Positions 6,975 through 12,237 of a stretch of DNA of 12,237 nucleotides are shown here, one piece after another. Position 1 is the stretch's first letter. Every line of letters begins with the position of its first letter. The position numbers and the translations under genes are program-made. The notes under the pieces were generated by a model, which saw only the letters and a program-made list of their open reading frames with translations, did not search any database and was not told the DNA's origin. The stretch is taken from NCBI GenBank assembly GCA_947302185.1, contig CAMYVI010000053.1:1-12237 (forward strand). The letters run 5' to 3'. This stretch comes from an uncultured Lachnospiraceae bacterium. GTDB lineage: Bacteria; Bacillota_A; Clostridia; Lachnospirales; Lachnospiraceae.

Positions 6975-7034
6975 ATGCATGACGATGCGAACGAGAATGT
7001 TTCCGCGGCCGGTGTCAGGGAAGCTAAAGAATAA
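6915..7034 (+). repeat. 60-bp tandem duplication of the BMP gene end
   Basis: 6915-6974 (the last 19 codons plus TAA of the BMP gene) and 6975-7034 are consecutive 60-bp copies with five differences. The period is a multiple of three, so the reading frame is kept, and the stop codon is copied too. Differences change GTG to ATG at the first codon, KK to NE, V to A, and one silent AAG/AAA. Confidence 0.95.
6975..7034 (+). CDS. 19-codon micro-ORF created by duplication
   Basis: The second repeat copy starts with ATG immediately after the BMP stop (TAAATG) and reads MHDDANENVSAAGVREAKE before TAA. The AAGGA in the end of the first copy lies 4 nt ahead of this ATG, so reinitiation by ribosomes finishing the BMP gene is likely. 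The product is acidic and soluble and copies the BMP C-terminus (VHDDAKKNVSVAGVREAKE) with three substitutions plus the new start Met. Function is unknown; it may be a by-product of the duplication. The metallophosphoesterase begins 34 nt after it. Confidence 0.4.
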   Translation: MHDDANENVSAAGVREAKE

Positions 7035-7068
7035 TTACTATTCGAGAACGAGTTATTGAGGAAATGAT

Positions 7069-7737
7069 ATGAAAATATTGGCAGTTGCAGATGAGGAGTG
7101 TAAAGCACTCTGGGATTATTACGAGCCGGAGAAGCTTGAAGGCGTAGACCTCATTCTCTCAGCAGGAGATGTCAAGGCTGAATATCTTGAATTCCTCGTG
7201 ACTATGACCAATCTTCCGCTGCTTTACATTCGCGGAAATCACGATGACGATTACAAACGCAGAATGCCCGAGGGCTGCATTTGCATCGAGGATAAATTAT
7301 ATAATTTTAACGGTCTCCGAATTATGGGACTCGGCGGGTCCATGTATTACCACCCGGGCGACAATATGTATACAGAGCAGGAAATGCGCCGCCGCGTCAT
7401 GATGGCAGACATGCATGCCCTTATAAAAGGAGGGTGCGATATTCTGCTCACGCACTCACCCGCGAGAGGTTACGGGGATATGGACGATCTTCCTCACAGG
7501 GGATTTGAGTGCTTTAACAATTATCTGGAAAAATGGCATCCCAAATACATGATACATGGGCACGTGCACAAAGCGTACGGACATTTCCAACAGGAGCGGG
7601 AACATTCCTCCGGAACGAAAATCATCAATGCGTGCGGTTACACATTGTTCGATATCCCTGATTCGGAATATCCCGAATACGGGAGGACAGGGTCACCGCT
7701 CTATGATCTCTACATAACGCTGCAGGGGATGCGGTGA
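7069..7737 (+). CDS. Metallophosphoesterase, calcineurin-like
   Basis: A 222-aa soluble phosphoesterase with the expected two-metal motifs in order: D8 in AVADEE, D34 in SAGDVK, GNHD at 56-59, H129 in LLTHSP, and GHVH at 164-167. The first motif reads DxE (D8, E10) instead of the usual DxH. The family hydrolyses phosphomonoesters or phosphodiesters using Mn, Fe or Zn; the substrate here cannot be told. The start has GAGGA 8 nt upstream. It is in the same operon as the genes before and after it, and its TGA stop is the first base triplet of a 14-bp repeat array. No signal peptide, so cytoplasmic. Confidence 0.88.
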   Translation: MKILAVADEECKALWDYYEPEKLEGVDLILSAGDVKAEYLEFLVTMTNLPLLYIRGNHDDDYKRRMPEGCICIEDKLYNFNGLRIMGLGGSMYYHPGDNMYTEQEMRRRVMMADMHALIKGGCDILLTHSPARGYGDMDDLPHRGFECFNNYLEKWHPKYMIHGHVHKAYGHFQQEREHSSGTKIINACGYTLFDIPDSEYPEYGRTGSPLYDLYITLQGMR

Positions 7738-7804
7738 AGCTGCAGATGTGAAGCTGCAGATATTAAGCTGCAGATGTGAAGCTGCAGATGTGAAGCTGCA
7801 GGAT
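7735..7804 (+). repeat. 14-bp tandem repeat, five units, starting at the phosphoesterase stop
   Basis: Units of consensus TGAAGCTGCAGATG begin at 7735, 7749, 7763, 7777 and 7791; the middle ones vary at one or two bases and the last ends in GGAT. The stop codon of the phosphoesterase is the first TGA. A partial unit (GCTGCAGGGG) occurs within the end of that gene at 7719. Each unit contains the palindrome CTGCAG. The array ends 13 bp before the next ATG, so copy number would change the distance between the two genes and may affect translation of the second. Confidence 0.9.
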
Positions 7805-7817
7805 ACTATTATAAGAA

Positions 7818-9497
7818 ATGAACACAGCATACAAAATCGGTAAAGTTATCATTCAGGGTTTAGGGACAGCACTCCTGCTGTCCCTTAGTTTTATGAACAT
7901 CTTTAACCGGGCTTACATGCCTCTTAACATGGACGAGTGTGTGCAGTACCTCCATGTCGGATTTCCGTTCATAATACTATTCCTTATCGAACACTATGCT
8001 TGAACGTTTTTCAACATTTTCGGTCTGTTCCTTATCGTTCTCAGTAACAGCCTGCTTCGATATATTTCCCCCCAGGTCGTCGTCGCAGCGGCAGCACTTA
8101 TCTGCCTTATTATGGGTCTGATCCTCATTTTCCACGTGGATCCTGCCGCCCGGTCAGACGCAAAGCTCTGTTTCGAAGCGGCGACAGGCTTTATCAAAAG
8201 CGATTACTCATCCCTTGAGCAGGGAGGATATCTATTTGAAAATGCGCACCAGATTGGATTTGTTCTCTACGACATGCTGCTCGCACACATCTCTCAGGAT
8301 GTCAGGTTCCTGTACTTTATGAACCTGGTCCTCACGATCATAAATAATGTTCTGATCGTACGGCTCACATCTGTCATGACAGGCGGCAACAGGGAGTCAG
8401 TAACAATAGCAGCTCTGCTGTCACTGTTGTTCCTCCCGCAACTGAACTTCATTCTGTTCGGTTACAACCAAACCGTCTCTATCACACTGATGCTGCTGTC
8501 TTCAGTGAACCTCGGGCGATTCTTAAGAAAGCACGGAATCATTTCCATGTTCCTGATGATCGTCACCTCCTATTTGGCGGTTTGCGTGAGAGGTAATGCG
8601 GCAATCTTTGTAATTGCGGAAATTATAATTGTACTTATGCATTTTCTCCGAAGAAAAGGGAAAGCAGGAAAGAATACAAGACCGAGCAGGGAAGAGGATT
8701 ACATCGAGGATCCGGAAGAACAGGCGGCTTCCCCCAGGCGTAACACTCTCTGCGCCGTGGCGGCTGTGATTCTGCTGTGTGTTATGCTTCTCGCAGGCCC
8801 GTCAATGCGACTTGCCGGACAGAAAGTCACAGGACAGACGCTTCCGAAAGAGCTTCCGAAAACCATGTGGATCGCCATGGGCATGCAGGACGGTCCCCGG
8901 GCTGCGGGGTGGTATAACGGGTATCTCTACCGCACCTATCGTGAAAGCAATTATGATATGGACCTCACAGTCTCCAAGGCGCGAAAAGAAATTTCCGACA
9001 GAATGCAGGTCTTCCTCGGGAATCCGGGGCTAATGGCCTTTTTCTACTCGGAGAAAATACTTTCGACGTGGAGCGAACCTACATTTGAATCAATCTGGTC
9101 AGGTCCGCTGGAAGACATGGGCCAGCATATGAAGGGGAAATTCCTGAACGCGCTGTACACGGGCGGCACCCCATATTCCCTGTTCTGCGGTTTTTCGGCA
9201 GTCATCAATCTTCTGATTTTCATCGGCGGAGGAATCGGGATGTTCGTCATGCTGACCGGGCTGGTCAGGCAGAGAACGAGGCTCAGAAATGCAAAAGACC
9301 GGAGAAGCAAGATGCTTTCTCCGGCAAGTCTTGATTTACTGCTCCTCCCCGGGCTTGTTCTTCTCGGTGGTTTCTTCTTCCACATCTTGTGGGAAACGAA
9401 GAGTCAGTATGTTATGTTTTATGTTTATATGCTGATACCGCTGACTTCATTCGGATATGCCTTCATCTGTCCCGGGGCTTTTACGTCAGCATCGTGA
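7818..9497 (+). pseudogene. Polytopic GT39/ArnT-like membrane glycosyltransferase interrupted by an in-frame TGA
   Basis: The frame 7818-9497 codes for 558 residues plus one internal TGA at 8001-8003 (codon 62). Both sides are in the same frame and the gap 8004-8111 is fully open (TFFNIFGLFLIVLSNSLLRY onward), so this is a single gene with one nonsense codon. The protein has a membrane helix at about 7-29, others around 47-79 and 86-107, then an outer loop with SDYSSLEQGGYLFENAHQIGF (128-148), and several further helices. That loop and layout resemble GT-C enzymes of the GT39/ArnT class, which move sugars from polyprenyl-phosphate carriers to surface molecules. The 5' part has only a distant AGGA before ATG 7818. 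The downstream ATG at 8112 lacks a ribosome site, so a second start is doubtful. It is last in the operon. Either it is a recent pseudogene, a readthrough gene, or the TGA is a sequencing error for a Trp or other codon. Confidence 0.75.
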
Positions 9498-9586
9498 TAT
9501 TCTCCGTGGGCGGAGCGAAGTGAAGTCGGAAAATCTGATGAATTCGGTCGACTCGTCAGCGTGACATTCTCCGTGGGCGGGGCGAA
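9484..9586 (+). repeat. About 70-bp-period direct repeat spanning the membrane-gene stop
   Basis: 9484-9519 (CGTCAGC, ATC, then GTGATATTCTCCGTGGGCGG and AGCGAA) recurs at 9554-9586 without the ATC and with two base changes. The first copy covers the last codons and TGA of the membrane gene. The second copy carries a TGA too but not in the same frame. Confidence 0.8.
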
Positions 9587-9604
9587 ACATCGGTTAATTC
9601 TTTG

Positions 9605-9642
9605 CGGAAGCAGACGGCGTTACTGCCTGCTTCCGTTTTTTT
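9605..9642 (+). terminator. Rho-independent terminator of the plus-strand operon
   Basis: CGGAAGCAG (9605-9613) pairs with CTGCTTCCG (9627-9635), and seven T residues follow (9636-9642). It sits 108 bp after the membrane-gene stop and ends the transcript coming from 3796. Inner GGC/GCC can lengthen the stem slightly. Confidence 0.88.
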
Positions 9643-9824
9643 GTCTGCTTTTCCGGCACTTGAATACCTTTAGCGGGGACAGGGACAGGCAGTGTTTCTT
9701 ACGCCTTCCGCTCTTTGTCTGCTTTTCCGAACAGCTGACACTATTTCACAGAAGTATCGGTATTATAAAAGTTCGCTTCGGTACTTTATCTGCTTTTCCG
9801 AGCAGCTGACACTACTTCATAGAA
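9630..9824. repeat. Three degenerate copies of a 71-75-bp unit derived from the terminator flank
   Basis: TCTGCTTTTCCG occurs at 9644, 9718 and 9789. Copies two and three match over 36 bp (TCTGCTTTTCCG then AACAGCTGACACTATTTCACAGAA or its variant) with three differences. Copies one and two also share the preceding CTTCCG-T-rich right arm of the terminator. This fills most of the 370-bp gap between the membrane gene and bioY, where I see no convincing gene. Confidence 0.75.
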
Positions 9825-9840
9825 ATTTATGTATTTCTTC

Positions 9841-9866
9841 CTGCTTCCTTAACGAACAAGGAGCAG
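9841..9866 (-). terminator. Weak hairpin directly after bioY
   Basis: On the minus strand CTGCTCCTT and AAGGAAGCAG pair around GTTCGTT with one bulged A, starting at the base after the bioY stop. No T-run follows, so it is at best a poor terminator or a 3' end stabiliser. Confidence 0.3.
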
Positions 9867-10433
9867 TTACGCCCAGACCGCATAGCCGGCTGCACCGAGC
9901 CGCTGACGAATCTGTATTCCGATTATCATGGAAATAACGATTTTCAAAATATCCAACAGAATGAACGGTGCCACTCCTGCAGCAAATGCAGCTTTGAAAG
10001 ACATTCCTGCCGAATACGCAAGCCACAATGTACCTATCAGATATAAGCACGAAAGTCCCAGAATCATACCTGCGAACTGGATTGCATATTTTCCGGGGAA
10101 CTTATCGATATAATACCCTGCGATGAGAGCCGTAAATACAAACCCAATAAGATAGCCTCCGGTCGGTCCGAAAAGCTTGGCCGGTCCTGCAGTAAATCCC
10201 GAGAACACTGGCACCCCTGCCATTCCGATCAGCAGATAAAGGCAGACGGCTATTGTGCCTTTCTTCATTCCGAGTACATAGATAGATAAAAACACGCACA
10301 GTGGAGTAAGCGAAATCGGTACCGGTCCGATGGGAAGTGACAGCGGTCCGAAGATACAAGTAACCGCTGTCATGACCGCGATAGTTGCCATTACACTTGT
10401 GCTGCCAATACTGTTTTCAGTCCGTTTTTCCAT
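9867..10433 (-). CDS. bioY: BioY, substrate-binding (S) component of an ECF biotin transporter
   Basis: A 188-aa integral membrane protein that captures biotin and works with an ECF energising module (two ATPases and a T protein). About six hydrophobic segments are visible. Diagnostic stretches are IGPVPISLTP (35-44), LLIGMAGVPVFSGFTAGPAKLFGPTGGYLIGF (67-98, the BioY signature) and PFILLDILKIV (156-166) with the conserved Asp and Lys. Length is normal for the family. GAGGAG lies 8 nt before the ATG. No EcfA/EcfT genes are adjacent, so it likely shares the cell's common ECF module. A BirA-type operator overlaps its promoter, so uptake should rise when biotin is scarce. It lies downstream of the CapA-family gene but is transcribed from its own promoter. 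Confidence 0.95.
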   Translation of the reverse strand: MEKRTENSIGSTSVMATIAVMTAVTCIFGPLSLPIGPVPISLTPLCVFLSIYVLGMKKGTIAVCLYLLIGMAGVPVFSGFTAGPAKLFGPTGGYLIGFVFTALIAGYYIDKFPGKYAIQFAGMILGLSCLYLIGTLWLAYSAGMSFKAAFAAGVAPFILLDILKIVISMIIGIQIRQRLGAAGYAVWA

Positions 10434-10475
10434 AATAAAAGCTCCTCACATCAAGTCTTACAGATTTCACAGCAT

Positions 10476-10505
10476 ATTATATAACCTGCTTTTAAAAAAT
10501 GTCAA
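10476..10505 (-). promoter_or_regulatory. bioY promoter
   Basis: On the minus strand TTGACA (10505-10500), an 18-nt spacer and TATAAT (10481-10476) precede bioY. Transcription would start near 10469, leaving a leader of about 35 nt. The -35 lies inside the BirA operator. Confidence 0.75.
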
Positions 10506-10531
10506 CCTCAATATTATGTGAGGTTGACATT
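10494..10531 (-). terminator. Probable terminator of the CapA-family gene, same palindrome as the BirA site
   Basis: In the RNA from the CapA gene, the stem AATGTCAACCTCA / TGAGGTTGACATT (13 bp, loop of 8) is followed at once by U residues (six T at 10499-10494, the first two being in the stem). This is a recognisable intrinsic terminator shape, though only moderately GC-rich. It starts about 65 bp after the CapA stop. Confidence 0.55.
10499..10530. promoter_or_regulatory. BirA-type biotin operator
   Basis: ATGTCAACCTCA (10499-10510) and TGAGGTTGACAT (10519-10530) are perfect inverted arms. Read as BirA half-sites they give ATGTCAACC-N14-GGTTGACAT, close to the known Gram-positive BirA consensus (WTGTNAACC, 14-16 bp, GGTTNACAW). 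The site covers the bioY -35, so holo-BirA binding would block transcription when biotin is plentiful. The birA gene itself is not in the window. Confidence 0.85.
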
Positions 10532-10594
10532 ATTATCCTGCACCGAAGATCAGTCCTAAAGGCCTGATGGGAACAGACGCTCAATTCTCTTTTG

Positions 10595-12237
10595 TTATGT
10601 ATCGGCTGACAGACTCGACATTCTGTTCAGATATCTGTCCGGGATTGTTTCACTGAGCATGCCGTAAATATAATCCAAAGAAAATTCTCCGTCGTTTCTG
10701 CTCGCATAATGTGAGGCAGCAAGCTCATCCGTGTAATTGGCAAGCGGATATAAAACGATATCCATCCTGTCATCCTGCGAAAAATGTGTGATAACCGGCA
10801 TGACGCCCATTGCGACAGGGCGGGGGATGCCATTTGCATCTTTAGCAACTTTCACGGCAAGCATCGCACTCACGATCTGATTGCGGTGTGTCTGCGCGCT
10901 GACAAAATTTCCCATTGAATAAATAACCGGGCAAATTTGCGAATCACTCTCACGCGTGATAGTTGTAAGCTGCTGAATAACGTTCGAATGGTTGCCGAAA
11001 ATAATATCCACACCCCAATCGACCATGAGATGTGCCATCTCGACCTGACTGTCCGTCAACTCAGTAGTTCCCTCTTCTCCCCAGTGTGCATGGGCAACTA
11101 CTATATCCGCTTTATTTCTTGCCAGTTGAATCTGCTCCTTGACAAGGTCGCGATCTTCCATGCATACACAGTAGCCAAGATCAGGATCATCAGGGTCCAG
11201 ATTCGTCATTTCGACAAAGCTTAAGATGGCGACTCTGATGCCGTTGATCGTAGTCACGCGGATATTTTTGTAGTCTTCATCGTTTCGATAAAACCCCACA
11301 ACCGGAATGCCCCTGTTCTGGAAGTACTGTTCCGTTAAAAGAGCACCTTCGCTTCCCATGTCATACATATGATTATTACCGATATTGATGACGTCAAATC
11401 CGGCCTCAAACAGGTCCTGTCCTACTTCCTTCGGTGTATTAAAATGCGGATATCCGGAAGGAGGCTCCAGATCCGTAGCAAGGGGCGCTTCCTGATTAAT
11501 CGTCGCTATATCGGCTGACTGAATGAAGCTTTTTACATTTTCATAGAGATAACTGAATTCATATCCGCTGTCCGTCTGCGCTTTCTGGTAAATCGGGTCA
11601 TGTATCAGATTATCACCTCCGCAGAGAATCGTAACACTCTGGCCATCGACTGACGCAATACCGTTCGTAAAAAATGCAACTGCGTCCTGTTCCGGAACAT
11701 TTTCCGGTATCGGGAGTGCAGCCGGACGGGACGTCGGCTCCGGCGACGAGGTCGTTTCCGCTTGAGCAGTCTGCTCTGCCTGGTCTGTCTGTGCAGCCTG
11801 GGCTGCAAGAATCGCCTGTGCGTCAAATTCCACATCCTGCTGCTCCGCCGCTTTGGCTGAAGTCCGGCCGGCAGTGACATTTCTGACAGTCAGGACCGTT
11901 GATATGATTAATAGAATGAAGGCAATGGGACCGCTGATCTTTAAAAAGTATTTTTGGAACGGGGTTTCCTTGCGCCGGACTGCCCTCCTTCTCCGCCTCT
12001 TTCTTCTGTTAGGATCAGCCGGCCTTCTCTCGCCGGATCCGGTTCGATTCGTTTCCTTCGTCTTGTTTACGCCTGCCTTATTTGATTGCTTTTTAGTGCG
12101 GTTTCCGTTTCCAGTACCCGGATTTTTGCTGATTTGTTTTTCAGTATGCTTGTCTGTTCGTTCTTCGGTACTCTTCTCAGCTTGCTTATCGGTGCTCTTT
12201 TCTGCTTGCTTTCCCGTAATCTTCTCAGCTTGCTTTT
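10595..12237 (-). CDS. Membrane-anchored CapA-family protein, N-terminus beyond the right edge
   Basis: The visible frame (546 codons plus stop) continues past the GTG at 11833, which is internal, to the window end. Order: octapeptide repeat KQAEKSTD-like (1-32), low-complexity basic tail, KRRRRRAVRRK (79-89), one transmembrane helix (about 99-117, ISGPIAFILLIISTVLTV), an Ala/Gln/Thr/Glu-rich linker (about 135-185), then the CapA/PGA_cap domain to the end. Domain motifs: GGDN (206-209), NQEAP (247-251), IGNNHMYDMG (285-294), VAHAHWGEE (380-388), and GNHSN (414-418) where relatives usually have GHHPH. The positive cluster before the helix puts the tail in the cytoplasm and the CapA domain outside. 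The family is tied to poly-gamma-glutamate or other surface polymer handling and has a metallophosphatase-like fold; the target here is unknown. It ends 64 nt before the BirA/terminator palindrome. Confidence 0.88.
   Translation of the reverse strand, partial: KQAEKITGKQAEKSTDKQAEKSTEERTDKHTEKQISKNPGTGNGNRTKKQSNKAGVNKTKETNRTGSGERRPADPNRRKRRRRRAVRRKETPFQKYFLKISGPIAFILLIISTVLTVRNVTAGRTSAKAAEQQDVEFDAQAILAAQAAQTDQAEQTAQAETTSSPEPTSRPAALPIPENVPEQDAVAFFTNGIASVDGQSVTILCGGDNLIHDPIYQKAQTDSGYEFSYLYENVKSFIQSADIATINQEAPLATDLEPPSGYPHFNTPKEVGQDLFEAGFDVINIGNNHMYDMGSEGALLTEQYFQNRGIPVVGFYRNDEDYKNIRVTTINGIRVAILSFVEMTNLDPDDPDLGYCVCMEDRDLVKEQIQLARNKADIVVAHAHWGEEGTTELTDSQVEMAHLMVDWGVDIIFGNHSNVIQQLTTITRESDSQICPVIYSMGNFVSAQTHRNQIVSAMLAVKVAKDANGIPRPVAMGVMPVITHFSQDDRMDIVLYPLANYTDELAASHYASRNDGEFSLDYIYGMLSETIPDRYLNRMSSLSADT
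12140..12235 (-). repeat. 24-bp coding repeats in the CapA cytoplasmic tail
   Basis: Four consecutive 24-bp units encode KQAEKITG, KQAEKSTD, KQAEKSTE and the diverged ERTDKHTE. The array reaches the window edge and may have more copies outside. Bases such as AAGCAAGCTGAGAAG recur almost exactly, pointing to slippage-type expansion. Confidence 0.8.

Noticed and set aside
7735..7804. CRISPR or iteron array
   Set aside because: Units are directly abutting 14-mers without spacers and no replication or cas gene is near.
8001..8003. Selenocysteine or reassigned UGA
   Set aside because: Bases after the TGA are AT-rich with no SECIS-like hairpin, the family has no known Sec at this point, and TGA is a normal stop for lacZ and the phosphoesterase in this window.
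9561..9937. Two plus-strand frames of 81-82 codons after the operon
   Set aside because: They run through the terminator and degenerate repeats and into antisense bioY; no ribosome sites or motifs.

Overview
The window looks like a chromosomal segment of a Clostridia-type member of the Bacillota, possibly Lachnospiraceae-like. Supporting signs are strong GGAGG-type ribosome binding sites, sigma-A promoters with near-consensus TTGACA boxes, a BirA-regulated bioY, a BMP-family protein of a type I know from Lachnospiraceae, and a roughly balanced base composition. The genus cannot be fixed from the sequence. The standard genetic code is in use: TGG for Trp, and both TGA and TAA as stops.

Left part (1-3629, minus strand): the 5' end of a type-1d aspartate aminotransferase-like gene runs off the left edge and has its own sigma-A promoter. 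Upstream of it lie a degenerate direct-repeat cluster and a perfect 21-bp inverted repeat that resembles REP elements. Next comes a full-length GH2 beta-galactosidase (979 aa). Its promoter has a weak -35 box and a TGTGA/TCACA inverted repeat at about +8 to +24, so it is probably repressed by a local regulator that is not in this window.

Middle part (3796-9642, plus strand): a strong promoter (TTGACA-17-TATACT) diverges from the galactosidase. It appears to drive one operon: an RlmI-like SAM methyltransferase, a 648-aa protein with a BMP (PBP1) ligand-binding domain but no export signal, a 19-aa micro-ORF born by duplication, a metallophosphoesterase, and a polytopic GT39/ArnT-like membrane protein interrupted by one in-frame TGA. 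A good rho-independent terminator closes the unit at 9605-9642. Nearly every junction of this operon carries a tandem duplication: the 59-bp x2 leader, a degenerate 42-bp pair, 60 bp x2, 14 bp x5, about 70 bp x2, and a roughly 71-75-bp unit x3 over and beyond the terminator. This repeated placement at gene boundaries is the most unusual feature of the window.

Right part (9867-12237, minus strand): a membrane-anchored CapA-family protein continues past the right edge. Its coding frame extends about 134 codons beyond the obvious GTG start, through a transmembrane helix and a Lys/Glu-rich octapeptide repeat. It is followed by bioY, the substrate-binding component of an ECF biotin transporter. 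Between them lies a BirA-type operator whose palindrome overlaps the bioY -35 box. Read as RNA from capA, the same palindrome is a 13-bp hairpin followed by a T-run, so one DNA element may serve both as operator and as terminator.

No tRNA, rRNA, CRISPR array, transposase or phage gene was found. The most notable unexplained items are the boundary repeats, the duplicated gene end with a new micro-ORF, the internal stop in the membrane protein, the exportless BMP protein, and the operator/terminator overlap.
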